A stretch of 64,000 nt of DNA from JBPRGH01 sp051418055 (GTDB taxonomy: Bacteria; Bacteroidota; Bacteroidia; Cytophagales; Cyclobacteriaceae), in contig JBPRGH010000137.1 in NCBI GenBank assembly GCA_051418055.1, positions 1-64,000 of the forward strand. The letters are read 5' to 3'. Both the position numbers and the translations under genes were made by a program. The notes under the pieces are model-generated. The model worked only from the letters and a program-made list of their open reading frames with translations. It ran no database searches and was not told the origin of the DNA. Positions 52,048-60,659 of this stretch are shown here, one piece after another. The stretch's first letter is position 1, and each line of letters starts with the position of its first letter.

Positions 52048-53280
52048 ATGAGTAAAAGATATCACCTGTTCCAGGGCTACGGAATAGAATTGGAATATAT
52101 GATCGTAGATAGGACTTCATTAAAAGTGAGGCCTATATCTGATCGTTTGTTAAAAGAGGTACTTGGTGAATATGCCAATGACTATGAAAATGGCAAAATC
52201 ACCTGGTCGAATGAACTTGTACTGCATGTTATTGAAGTAAAAACAACTTTGCCGGAAGCCAACCTGGTAGAGATGAATGGATTATTTCATGAAAATATTA
52301 AGAAGATCAACCAGATATTAGGGGAGACTTCAAATGCAATGCTGTTACCTTCTGCAATGCATCCTTTCATGGACCCTATGGCTGAGACAAAATTATGGCC
52401 TCATGATTTTAATGCAGTTTATGAAACCTACAACCGAATGTTTAACTGCAAAGGGCATGGATGGTCAAATGTACAGAGCACACATATTAATTTCCCATTT
52501 TACGATGATGAAGAGTTTAGCCAGCTTCATGATGCCATTAGGCTTGTGTTGCCTTTAATTCCTGCTCTGGCTGCAGCTTCCCCGATAGCAGAAGGAAAAT
52601 TGGCGGAGCATAAAGACCAGCGTCTGGCTTTTTATAAACTAAATCAGGCGAGGATACCTGTTATAGCGGGTCATATTATTCCTGAGCTGGTACATTCCAA
52701 AAGGCAGTACCACCAGCAGATATACAATGAGATAAAAGCAGCTATTGAACCTTTTGATACAGAAAAGGTGCTTGACCCGGTTTGGGTGAATTCCCGTGGT
52801 GCCATTGCCCGATTTGACAGGGGCTCAATAGAGATCAGGCTTATTGATATTCAGGAATGTGCAAAGGCAGACCTTGCCATATCTTCTTTTGTAATAGAAT
52901 TGGTGAAATGGCTCGACAGGAATCGCGTTAGTGGTCATTCCCTAAAAGCAGCTCAATTGGCTAAAGTCCTGACCAAAACCATTAAAGACGCACAAAAAGC
53001 AGAAATCAATGATTTGGAATATCTTGATTGCTTCGGCCTTACAAGCGCTGCCACGGCAGGGGAGGTGTTAAAGCATTTATTCCAGCAGGTGCAGAAAAAT
53101 ATCCCGACTGATTTTCACGAATCAATAGAATTTATTTTAAAAGAGGGCACTTTATCCGAACGTATTTTAAAGGCCCTGAATGGCAAAACAGATAGGGGAT
53201 CAATTGAGATGATTTATCGTGAATTGGCAGAATGCCTGGCGGAAAATGAGATGTTTAGAGGCGTTAAAGGAGCTCTATAG
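52048..53280 (+). CDS. GCS2-type glutamate-cysteine ligase-like amidoligase
   Basis: A 410-residue glutamine-synthetase-fold ligase of the GCS2 (YbdK-like) family. Motifs: GYGIELEYMIVD (Mg-binding glutamates), NELVLHVIEVKT, an HINFPF segment, LALPLIPALAAASP-like helix and RGSIEIRLIDIQEC. GCS2 enzymes join an amino group to glutamate's gamma-carboxyl using ATP. With the upstream ATP-grasp ligase (6-bp gap) it should build a two-bond product, but the substrates are unknown. Followed by the repeat/hairpin at 53284. Confidence 0.87.
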   Translation: MSKRYHLFQGYGIELEYMIVDRTSLKVRPISDRLLKEVLGEYANDYENGKITWSNELVLHVIEVKTTLPEANLVEMNGLFHENIKKINQILGETSNAMLLPSAMHPFMDPMAETKLWPHDFNAVYETYNRMFNCKGHGWSNVQSTHINFPFYDDEEFSQLHDAIRLVLPLIPALAAASPIAEGKLAEHKDQRLAFYKLNQARIPVIAGHIIPELVHSKRQYHQQIYNEIKAAIEPFDTEKVLDPVWVNSRGAIARFDRGSIEIRLIDIQECAKADLAISSFVIELVKWLDRNRVSGHSLKAAQLAKVLTKTIKDAQKAEINDLEYLDCFGLTSAATAGEVLKHLFQQVQKNIPTDFHESIEFILKEGTLSERILKALNGKTDRGSIEMIYRELAECLAENEMFRGVKGAL

Positions 53281-53283
53281 TTA

Positions 53284-53345
53284 TTGCCACGAAGGCTCTA
53301 AGGCACAAGGGGAATATATAAATTGAAATTGTGCCTTAGAGACTT
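53284..53345. repeat. octamer-type repeat forming a perfect hairpin
   Basis: CTCTAAGGCACAA (53296-53308) pairs perfectly with TTGTGCCTTAGAG (53329-53341), a 13-bp stem 15 nt after the GCS2 stop, and a short T run follows. It shares TTGCCAC(C/G)AAGGC with the element at 32778. Likely a terminator built from a dispersed repeat. Confidence 0.75.
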
Positions 53346-53368
53346 TTGCAGTTAAAGAATTTATGATA

Positions 53369-54085
53369 CTAAGATTTTTCTTTTTCCTTCCAAATCCAAA
53401 AACCAACTCCAAAAGAAATTTTTTGATTAAAGAAAGTAAAACCCTTAGATTCATCTCTAAATTGTACTTGAACCAAAGAATTATCAAATTGTGTCACGGC
53501 ACCACCTAAGTTCCTGTACAACAATGAATTGCTGAATTCGGCGTTTACTGAAAAATTATTGCTGAAAAAGTGCCGAAAACCAAAAACCGGTGCAATTCCC
53601 AGAGATATCCCTGATGAATAAATTAACTGGTCATCATCTAATTTTTCCCACCCCTCAAGCATTTCGTTGTAGTAATAAGTATGTAGGGATCTTCTGTATT
53701 CACCATGGAAGTTTACAGGTATTTCAAACCCGCCGAAAAAGAAGAATTTATCCGTGTGTTTTTCCCATATAATTCCGGGTGCGAGATGAAGTTTGTTTTG
53801 CTTATTTATTATTAATGTTTTCTGATTTTCGCCAAAAATCCTCTCTCGACCTTCATTAATTTTAGTATATCCAACACTAAACCTCAGGTGCATACCATCT
53901 TTGATTTGCTTATTGACCCTGGCTTCAATGCCATATGAAAATTCTTCATTAATATTATCTCTATACTCTACAGGAAGTTCATAGTCTGCCTCCGGATTAA
54001 ATATGTGAATAGAAAATCCAGCTTGGGAGTAAGAATCATTTATGTAAATAACCAAAGATACGAGGAGGATTATTATTTTTTTCAT
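53369..54085 (-). CDS. outer-membrane beta-barrel-like protein of unknown function
   Basis: A 238-residue protein with signal peptide (MKKIIILLVSLVIYINDSYSQ) and strands of alternating polar/hydrophobic residues (GIEARVNKQI, LRFSVGYTKI, KFFFFGGFEIPV, SSGISLGIAPVFGFRH, QKISFGVGFWIW), consistent with a small porin-like barrel. The family is not recognised. It is the last gene of the yqeY-cvpA run, 31 bp after cvpA. Confidence 0.65.
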   Translation of the reverse strand: MKKIIILLVSLVIYINDSYSQAGFSIHIFNPEADYELPVEYRDNINEEFSYGIEARVNKQIKDGMHLRFSVGYTKINEGRERIFGENQKTLIINKQNKLHLAPGIIWEKHTDKFFFFGGFEIPVNFHGEYRRSLHTYYYNEMLEGWEKLDDDQLIYSSGISLGIAPVFGFRHFFSNNFSVNAEFSNSLLYRNLGGAVTQFDNSLVQVQFRDESKGFTFFNQKISFGVGFWIWKEKEKS

Positions 54086-54116
54086 TAGTTAAATCTTTAA
54101 CTTACAATTGAAATTA

Positions 54117-54626
54117 TTACGTACTATAAGTCGGAACCTCATCAAATCCAGGAGCCAAAGCTTTTACCTTCTCCACAATCCAGGGCGCCAGGTCAGCTAT
54201 ATAGCTAAATAATTGGCTGTCTGTTTTTTCTTCTTCAAAGAAATAAATACCAAAAGAAGTGGAAGCCCAGAGGATAAAGCTAATAGCCAGCGCCCATTTA
54301 AAAGCACCTACCAATGCTCCGGCAAAATTGTCAATGGTACCCAATAAAGTAAGGTCCAGGATCTTTTTTACTAACCTGCCTAATAAATTTACTCCTATTA
54401 TAATTAAAATAAAAAGTAAAAGAAATGTCACATATGGAAGAATGTTGTTGCCAATCTCGAAATGATCTTTCATATAAACCATTCCTTCCTGGAGTAGAAA
54501 GATTGCTCCGAATATCCCAAGCAGTAAGGCCAGAATACCTACTATTTCCAATAAAAAACCTTTTGTAAATCCACGGTAGGCCCCAATTGCCAGCAATACC
54601 AGGATAATAATATCTGTTATATTCAA
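54117..54626 (-). CDS. CvpA-family membrane protein
   Basis: A 169-residue inner-membrane protein with four hydrophobic segments (about residues 4-22, 28-48, 62-82, 100-120) and the CvpA pattern ITDIIILVLLAIGAYRGFTKG at the N terminus and LLGTIDNFAGALVGAFKWAL in the middle. CvpA is tied to colicin V production and envelope stress in enterics; the mechanism is unclear. It overlaps yqeY by 4 bp. Confidence 0.9.
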   Translation of the reverse strand: MNITDIIILVLLAIGAYRGFTKGFLLEIVGILALLLGIFGAIFLLQEGMVYMKDHFEIGNNILPYVTFLLLFILIIIGVNLLGRLVKKILDLTLLGTIDNFAGALVGAFKWALAISFILWASTSFGIYFFEEEKTDSQLFSYIADLAPWIVEKVKALAPGFDEVPTYST

Positions 54627-55075
54627 CGGTTAAGAATATTTTTTACCCTGTCAGCTATTACTTTTCCTTCGGCACGGCCGGTAAGTTTTTTTGTTGCGGC
54701 ACCCATCACTTTGCCCATATCCTGAGGGCCCGAAGCACCAAGATCTCTTACAATCTCTTCAATCTGTTTATCCAACTCCTCTTCTGTAAGGGGCTGAGGT
54801 AAGTAGCGATTGATAATTTCCAGCTCAAATCGTTCTTTTTCAGCCAGGTCTTCACGCCCTTCTTTTTCAAAGATATCTATAGAGTCTTTCCGTTGCTTTG
54901 CCTCTTTTGTCAATAAGCGCATCTCTGTTTCTTCAGATAACTTTTCCTCACCGCTTTTTTCTGTTTCAGCAAGAAGGATTTTTGATTTTATAGAACGTAA
55001 AGCGGTAAGCTCTTCCTTATTTTTAGATTTCATAGCAGCTTTTATATCTGCGTCAATTCTTTCTTTTAAACTCAT
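54623..55075 (-). CDS. GatB/YqeY-domain protein
   Basis: A 150-residue YqeY protein resembling the C-terminal tRNA-binding domain of GatB. Landmarks: LKERIDADIKAAMKSKNKEELTALRSIKS, RKDSIDIFEKEGREDLAEKE and the GAxxxKLTGRAEGKVIADRVK ending. Role uncertain, possibly tRNA-linked. It is divergent from pdxJ over a compact pair of promoter elements. Confidence 0.93.
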   Translation of the reverse strand: MSLKERIDADIKAAMKSKNKEELTALRSIKSKILLAETEKSGEEKLSEETEMRLLTKEAKQRKDSIDIFEKEGREDLAEKERFELEIINRYLPQPLTEEELDKQIEEIVRDLGASGPQDMGKVMGAATKKLTGRAEGKVIADRVKNILNR

Positions 55076-55090
55076 AACATCAGGGTTCGT

Positions 55091-55098
55091 TATATTTG
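55091..55098 (+). promoter_or_regulatory. Bacteroidota -7 element for pdxJ
   Basis: TATATTTG, exact TAnnTTTG match, 23 nt before the pdxJ ATG at 55122. It faces the yqeY element only 8 bp away. Confidence 0.5.
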
Positions 55099-55106
55099 CA
55101 ATAAAG

Positions 55107-55114
55107 CAAAATTA
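55107..55114 (-). promoter_or_regulatory. Bacteroidota -7 element for yqeY-cvpA
   Basis: Minus-strand TAATTTTG, exact match, about 31 nt upstream of the yqeY start at 55075. With the pdxJ element it forms the near-palindrome TTTGC-AATAAA-GCAAA (55095-55110), so the two -7 regions are face to face. Confidence 0.5.
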
Positions 55115-55121
55115 ATAAATA

Positions 55122-55844
55122 ATGACTCGTCTGAGTGTAAATATAAACAAGTTTGCCACCCTTCGAAATGCACGTGGAGGAAATAATCCAGATATTATAC
55201 AGGTAGCAATGGACTGCGAGCGCTTTGGTGCGCAGGGTATTACAGTTCATCCGCGGCCTGATGAAAGACATATTCGTTATATGGATGTCATTGATTTGAA
55301 GGAAGTAGTCACGACCGAATTTAATATTGAGGGTTATCCTGATGATCGTTACATGGAGCTTATTGAGCGGGTAAGGCCTGAGCAGGCAACGTTAGTCCCT
55401 GACCCACCTGATGTTCTTACCTCTAATGCCGGCTGGGATACAGTCAAAAATCAACAAAAGCTGCAGGATATTATAAGTCAGATCAAAGACTGGGGAGTTC
55501 GCTGTTCAATTTTTGTAGAGCCCGAGGAAAGAATGATTGAGGGTGCGAAAGATACAGGTACCGACAGAGTAGAATTGTATACAGAGATGTATGCAAGGAA
55601 ATTTTTAAAGGATCCCGTAAAAGCAGTTGTTCCTTATAACAGAGCTGCCAATAAAGCAAAAGATTTAGGTATAGGATTAAATGCTGGCCATGACCTTGAT
55701 CTCGATAACCTGCATTTTTTATATCAGCAGATACCATTCATTGATGAAGTTTCTATTGGACACGCTCTTATTTGTGATGCTTTTTATTACGGGCTGGAGA
55801 ATACAATCCAGTTGTACCTTCGTGAGCTTGGTTATTATAAATAG
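55122..55844 (+). CDS. pdxJ: pyridoxine 5'-phosphate synthase
   Basis: A 240-residue TIM barrel that condenses 1-deoxyxylulose 5-phosphate with 3-amino-2-oxopropyl phosphate to give pyridoxine 5'-phosphate (DXP-dependent vitamin B6 route). Landmarks: LSVNINKFATLRNARGGNNPD, GITVHPRPDERHIR, ATLVPDPPD, SIFVEPE, RVELYTEMYA, GLNAGHDLDLDNL and EVSIGHALICDA. It is followed after 6 bp by a small lipoprotein gene. Confidence 0.97.
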   Translation: MTRLSVNINKFATLRNARGGNNPDIIQVAMDCERFGAQGITVHPRPDERHIRYMDVIDLKEVVTTEFNIEGYPDDRYMELIERVRPEQATLVPDPPDVLTSNAGWDTVKNQQKLQDIISQIKDWGVRCSIFVEPEERMIEGAKDTGTDRVELYTEMYARKFLKDPVKAVVPYNRAANKAKDLGIGLNAGHDLDLDNLHFLYQQIPFIDEVSIGHALICDAFYYGLENTIQLYLRELGYYK

Positions 55845-55850
55845 CGGGTG

Positions 55851-56303
55851 ATGAAGAGAATTAAATTATTAATTATACCAGCACTTCTTTTTGCTTGCTC
55901 GGAAGGTAATTATGAAGTGGAGGGGGTAAAAATCGATTCCCTTTATTCCGAGATTTCCTTACTAAAGAATGAAAATGATTCTCTCCGTAATCTCCTGCAA
56001 TATCCATCTTCATTTGAAGGCTGGTATTATCCTCCTTATGACGGAGCTGAACTTTTAAAAGCAGGAATAGATAATCCTGAAGAGCATATAAAGGAGGCGT
56101 TGCGTAATCAGCCTGAATTAATTCCTTTAGAACCCGTGCTTGGCGGCAACATGCAATTTATAAAAATTGATGTGCTTAGTAAAAAGTGGGTAATTGCCCA
56201 ATATGAAGACGGGCACATAATGGGTAAAGCATTATACACTTATGATCTTGAAAAGAATGGTAGAATCCAGTTTAGATTACTGGATTCTGTAAATTCTGAT
56301 TAA
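55851..56303 (+). CDS. small lipoprotein, unknown function
   Basis: A 150-residue protein with lipobox ALLFAC (about Cys15), a short coiled segment (DSLYSEISLLKNENDSLRNLL) and an alpha/beta body with GGNMQFIKIDVLSKKWVIAQYEDGHIMGKALYTY. ATG at 55851 is preferred to GTG one codon earlier. It lies downstream of pdxJ and probably shares its transcript. Its stop overlaps that of the convergent gene. I do not recognise the family. Confidence 0.7.
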   Translation: MKRIKLLIIPALLFACSEGNYEVEGVKIDSLYSEISLLKNENDSLRNLLQYPSSFEGWYYPPYDGAELLKAGIDNPEEHIKEALRNQPELIPLEPVLGGNMQFIKIDVLSKKWVIAQYEDGHIMGKALYTYDLEKNGRIQFRLLDSVNSD

Positions 56304-56539
56304 TTATACCCCAAATAATAAAGATTCACTCCATTCTCAGTATGAAAACCTTTACCAAAAAGATTTTTTTCATAATACTTATTATCTTTTGCACTAAGAT
56401 CCTCAAATACTCTGGCAGCCAGCTCCTCATCTATAAATGACATCATTACGGCGCCAAAATGATTGATCTGGATCCAGACTTCATCTCTGCGAGTACCTAA
56501 ATTATATCTTCTCTGAAGGTTGTTAGCTTTATCTTTCAT
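56300..56539 (-). CDS. small hypothetical cytoplasmic protein, 79 aa
   Basis: A 79-residue protein with no signal or membrane segment (RRDEVWIQINHFGAVMMSFI, DEELAARVFEDLSAKDNKYY). The composition and compact alpha/beta look are protein-like, and the stop overlaps its neighbour's as in other real convergent pairs here. Family not recognised. Confidence 0.55.
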   Translation of the reverse strand: MKDKANNLQRRYNLGTRRDEVWIQINHFGAVMMSFIDEELAARVFEDLSAKDNKYYEKNLFGKGFHTENGVNLYYLGYN

Positions 56540-56721
56540 CTAAAAAAATATTTATAAATAATATTGATTGTCGCTGAGGTTTTTATAAAACCCAAAGCTC
56601 AAATTAAGAGAGGTTTATTAAAAAATAAAATTTGTTGCAACATATTTTTGCACAGTGTAAGGAATTAGCTGTTTTCTTACAGAAATAACGGGATACGGAT
56701 CTATTTATTTCGGGAGGTGCC

Positions 56722-56729
56722 TAGATTTG
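56722..56729 (+). promoter_or_regulatory. Bacteroidota -7 element for nuoK
   Basis: TAGATTTG, exact TAnnTTTG match, 17 nt before the nuoK ATG, implying a very short leader. A second match, TATTTTTG at 56643-56650, is an alternative. Either would make nuoK the first gene of its transcript. Confidence 0.45.
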
Positions 56730-56746
56730 CGTATTATTGAACTCTT

Positions 56747-57049
56747 ATGGTACTGGAACACTGGCTGATATTATCCGGAATTCTTTTTAGCATTGGTCTT
56801 GCGGTGGTTTTAACCCGCCGTAATATGATATTCATTTTAATGGGTATCGAGCTAATGTTAAATGCTGCCAATGTAAATCTTATTGCTTTTAATCGCTGGC
56901 ATGGCAATGATCTGGATGCACAGGTAATGGTATTAATGATCATTGTGGTCGCGGCTGCTGAAATAGCTGTCGCACTGGCAATAGTTTTACAGGCTTACCG
57001 TGAGTTCAATACCCTGGATCTTGATAAGATAAATAAATTAAAAGGATAA
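56747..57049 (+). CDS. nuoK: NADH-quinone oxidoreductase subunit K
   Basis: A 100-residue subunit of complex I with three membrane helices and the two conserved membrane glutamates, in GIELMLNAAN (about residue 35) and AAAEIAVALA (about residue 70), which belong to the proton path. It is the first gene of a four-gene nuoKLMN operon; subunits A-J are not upstream, where unrelated minus-strand genes lie. Confidence 0.95.
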   Translation: MVLEHWLILSGILFSIGLAVVLTRRNMIFILMGIELMLNAANVNLIAFNRWHGNDLDAQVMVLMIIVVAAAEIAVALAIVLQAYREFNTLDLDKINKLKG

Positions 57050-57050
57050 A

Positions 57051-59051
57051 TTGATTCTGACCCCGGAAATATTATTTGCTGCAATAGTTGGATTTCCTTT
57101 CTTAAGCATTCTTCTCATCCTGTTTTTTAAAGATGCAGAAAGAGGTTCCAAGGCAGGTTTATTCCCGGTGATATTTGCATCCGTAGCAGGAATTCTTCTG
57201 ATGGCTGCCCATTGGAATACACCCTTAAAATTAGTACCTGTTTCATGGTTTACTCTCGGCACATTGGAATGGGATTTTTTATTTGTCTTCGATGCCGTAG
57301 CTATTATGATGCTGGCCCTGATAAGCTTTATTGGAATGCTGGTGTACGCCTATTCGATTACATATCTGAAAGGGCAATCAGGATTAAAGCGCTATTTTAT
57401 TATCCTCATCATGTTTATGCTGTCGATGTACGGATTAGTAATATCCGGCAATCTTTTCCAGCTTTTTTTCTTTTGGGAACTGGTGGGATTTTGCTCATTC
57501 GGTCTGATAGGCTTTTATTTTGATAGTGAGATAGCCGCACGGGCTGCCAAAAAAGCTTTTATGGTTAATCGTATAGCTGATGTTTTTCTGGTAATTGGAC
57601 TGGGGCTTGTATTTCAACAATTCTCTACATTGTCATTAACAGAGATCTCAGGTGCAGGTGAAATATCAATATGGGCCGGATTGTTTCTTTTTTTAGGTGC
57701 CTGTGGTAAATCAGCACAATATCCGTTTGCCATCTGGCTTCCTGACGCTATGGCGGGGCCAACACCGGTTTCGGCTTTCATCCATGCAGCGACTATGGTA
57801 ACTGCAGGGATCTTGCTTTTAGCGCGCATTTATTTTTTAATGCCGGAGCAGGTTTTAACTATCATAGCCTTTGTTGGTGGGTTTACAGCATTATTTGCAG
57901 CAATTGCGGCCCTTGCACAGCATGATATAAAAAGGGTGCTGGCATATTCTACCATTTCACAATTAGGTTATATGATGATAGGGTTGGGTACAGGAGCCTG
58001 GGATGCTTCATTGTTCCATCTTTTTACCCATGCATTTTTTAAAGCAGGACTTTTCCTGAATGCCGGCGCCGTTATTTTATGGCTAAAGAAATTTAAAACT
58101 GAGCAGGGTTTGAATTTAGACCCGCAGGATCTCCGGAATATGGGTGGATTAAAAAAGTATCTGCCGGTAATATTTGGCTCTTTTACTTTATGTACACTGG
58201 CTTTGGTGGGGGTGCCATTTTTCTCGGGTTACCTAAGTAAAGATGCGATCATTTCAGGTTCTTATGCCTGGGCGGAAGCTAAAGGTGAATTTTTTTATTT
58301 TCTGATCCCGGACCTGGCTTTCATTACAATTATTTTAACTGCTATATACATGTTCCGCATACTGATCCTGATCTTTATGGGAGATTTCAAGTATGAAAAA
58401 TATCTGATAAAAAAGCCAGCTTTCAAATCTGCTTATGTAACAGGAACTTCCCTGATCCTCGGTATATTAAGCCTTGGATTTATCGTTTCTATAAATCCAC
58501 TGGATATTGGGCAGAACTGGCTGATGCCGGGAATACAAAATACAATAGCTTTTAATCCTTTAAAAGAAGCCCCAGGGATACCTTTTGAAAACCATACATT
58601 CATAGCTTCAATTTCGATACTAATGATAATTATAGGTGCTGCTTTTGCCTGGTTGAGATACCGGCCTACCGGTACTTATCACCGCTCATATATTGCTCAT
58701 TATCAATTTGATAAACCCTATCAAAGAGCGGCTTTCTATCATTTTTATCTGGATATCGCTTACCATAAGGCTGTCGTTTCTCCTTTGATCATGTTTTCTG
58801 CAGTTATGGAAAGGCTGGATCGCAAGGTTGTAGATAAAGCCATAGAGGGTTTTGCAGTACTCAATGTTATCATTGCCCATTTTATTAAATGGATTGATAA
58901 ATATATAGTTGATGGAATTATAAACTTTTCTGCTTTCTTTGCAGGATTTATGGGCAGAAGATTTAAGAGCCTTACATCGGGAATGGTTCAGGGGCAGTTG
59001 GTTTCGGCTTTCTTCGTCTTATTAATAATTTTATATTTGATTCTTTTTTAG
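57051..59051 (+). CDS. nuoL: NADH-quinone oxidoreductase subunit L
   Basis: A 666-residue antiporter-like proton-pumping subunit with about 16 membrane helices and the C-terminal lateral helix region. Landmarks: FFFWELVGFCSFGLIGF with the conserved Glu, FMVNRIADV, YPFAIWLPDAMAGPTPVSAFIHAATMVTAG and AYSTISQLGYMMIGLG. Start is TTG at 57051, 1 bp after nuoK stops. Quite divergent in the last third, as usual for NuoL. Confidence 0.96.
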   Translation: MILTPEILFAAIVGFPFLSILLILFFKDAERGSKAGLFPVIFASVAGILLMAAHWNTPLKLVPVSWFTLGTLEWDFLFVFDAVAIMMLALISFIGMLVYAYSITYLKGQSGLKRYFIILIMFMLSMYGLVISGNLFQLFFFWELVGFCSFGLIGFYFDSEIAARAAKKAFMVNRIADVFLVIGLGLVFQQFSTLSLTEISGAGEISIWAGLFLFLGACGKSAQYPFAIWLPDAMAGPTPVSAFIHAATMVTAGILLLARIYFLMPEQVLTIIAFVGGFTALFAAIAALAQHDIKRVLAYSTISQLGYMMIGLGTGAWDASLFHLFTHAFFKAGLFLNAGAVILWLKKFKTEQGLNLDPQDLRNMGGLKKYLPVIFGSFTLCTLALVGVPFFSGYLSKDAIISGSYAWAEAKGEFFYFLIPDLAFITIILTAIYMFRILILIFMGDFKYEKYLIKKPAFKSAYVTGTSLILGILSLGFIVSINPLDIGQNWLMPGIQNTIAFNPLKEAPGIPFENHTFIASISILMIIIGAAFAWLRYRPTGTYHRSYIAHYQFDKPYQRAAFYHFYLDIAYHKAVVSPLIMFSAVMERLDRKVVDKAIEGFAVLNVIIAHFIKWIDKYIVDGIINFSAFFAGFMGRRFKSLTSGMVQGQLVSAFFVLLIILYLILF

Positions 59052-59057
59052 GCATCT

Positions 59058-60659
59058 ATGCTCGATTACCTTTTATCCTTACTCATTTTTATTCCACTGG
59101 CAGGCTCAGCGTTATGTTTGGTAATACCTAAAAATAATGCCTCTGTTGCCAGATATATTGCTCTTCTTGTTTCGGTAATACAGATCATCCTCACCTTATT
59201 CCTGATCGGGGGCTGGCAGAAAGGTATAACGGGTGTAAATGATATTACAGGATTTCAGTTTGTGGAAAAAGCCAGTTGGATAAGGCTTTCATTAGGTGAT
59301 ATTGGTACCCTGGCCGCTGATTATTTTATAGGTATCGATGGCATCAGCGTAATGATGGTGATCCTCGCCGTTATCGTACTTTTTGTCGGAGTAATATCCT
59401 CCTGGAAGGTTACGGATCGACAGAAAAGCTATTTTAGTCTTTATTTACTTCTCAACGGAAGTATTATTGGCTGTTTTGTAGCGCTTGATTTCCTGCTTTT
59501 TTACTTATTTTTCGAATTTATGCTTCTCCCGATGTATTTCCTTATCGGGTTATGGGGAGGGCCAAGAAGAGAGTATGCTTCCATAAAATTCTTTCTTTAT
59601 ACGCTGGCAGGTTCATTATTGATCCTGATCGTAATGATCGGCCTTGCATTATCTTCCAATGTTGATGGTGTCCATATATTTAATTTGGTTGCGTTAACTG
59701 ACCCGGCGTCCTATGGAGCCGATTCCTTGCTGGCCCCGGGAGGAACAAATATAATTTGGGGACTTCCCGCAAGGGAGCTATTCTTTTTATTGATCTTTAT
59801 TGGTTTTGCTATCAAGGTTCCGGTAATACCATTACACACCTGGCTTCCTGATGCACACGTAGAGGCGCCGACACCTATTTCTGTAGTGTTGGCTGGTTTA
59901 TTACTTAAAACAGGTGCCTATGCATTGATAAGAACAGGGTTTTTTATTTTTCCGGATGTGCTTGATAAATATGCACTGTTAATTGCAAGTGTGGGAGCTG
60001 TTTCTATCATCTATGCCGGTTTAAATGCACTTGCCCAAAAAGATTTGAAAAAAATGATCGCTTATTCTTCCATCAGCCATATGGGTTTTGTGATGGTTGG
60101 ATTAGCCTCTTTGACAGTAGAAGGATTTGCCGGTGCTATTTACCAGATGTTTAGCCACGGGATATTAAGCCCGCTGCTTTTTATAATTGCCGGGGTTCTT
60201 TATGACAGGACCAAAGATCGGGCAATCTATGATTATTCAGGCCTTGCTGCTAAAATGCCTCAGTATGCTATTGTTACAGCTTTAGCATTTTTTGCGGCAC
60301 TTGGACTGCCGGGATTCTCAGGTTTTATTGCAGAGATCACTGTTCTATTAGGAGCATTTAAAAGCCCTGCGTCAAATGAGATTCTGCCGGTCTGGCCTGC
60401 TGTGCTGGCTACAGTAGGGTTGTTAATTGGTGCTGCATATTTCCTATGGACTTTCCAGCGTATGTTTTTAGGTAAATTCTTTAGTAAAAAAGTAGATATC
60501 AAATTGCTTCCTGATCTGACTTTAAGAGAAAAAATGCTGTGTATTGGCTTACTTATTATCTCATTTCTCTTTGGGATCTTTCCTTCCCTGCTTTTAGATT
60601 TTATAAATGAAGATTCCATAAAAGCCATAGAATTTATCTTTTCCAGAATAACAGGCTAA
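59058..60659 (+). CDS. nuoM: NADH-quinone oxidoreductase subunit M
   Basis: A 533-residue antiporter-like subunit with about 14 membrane helices. Landmarks: IGIDGISVMMVILAV, FLLFYLFFEFMLLPMYFLIGLWGG, KVPVIPLHTWLPDAHVEAPTPISVVLAGLLLKTGAY and AYSSISHMGFVMVGL. It carries the conserved membrane Glu (FEFML) and Lys (IKVPVIP). It overlaps nuoN by 1 bp (TAATG), consistent with coupled translation. Confidence 0.96.
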   Translation: MLDYLLSLLIFIPLAGSALCLVIPKNNASVARYIALLVSVIQIILTLFLIGGWQKGITGVNDITGFQFVEKASWIRLSLGDIGTLAADYFIGIDGISVMMVILAVIVLFVGVISSWKVTDRQKSYFSLYLLLNGSIIGCFVALDFLLFYLFFEFMLLPMYFLIGLWGGPRREYASIKFFLYTLAGSLLILIVMIGLALSSNVDGVHIFNLVALTDPASYGADSLLAPGGTNIIWGLPARELFFLLIFIGFAIKVPVIPLHTWLPDAHVEAPTPISVVLAGLLLKTGAYALIRTGFFIFPDVLDKYALLIASVGAVSIIYAGLNALAQKDLKKMIAYSSISHMGFVMVGLASLTVEGFAGAIYQMFSHGILSPLLFIIAGVLYDRTKDRAIYDYSGLAAKMPQYAIVTALAFFAALGLPGFSGFIAEITVLLGAFKSPASNEILPVWPAVLATVGLLIGAAYFLWTFQRMFLGKFFSKKVDIKLLPDLTLREKMLCIGLLIISFLFGIFPSLLLDFINEDSIKAIEFIFSRITG

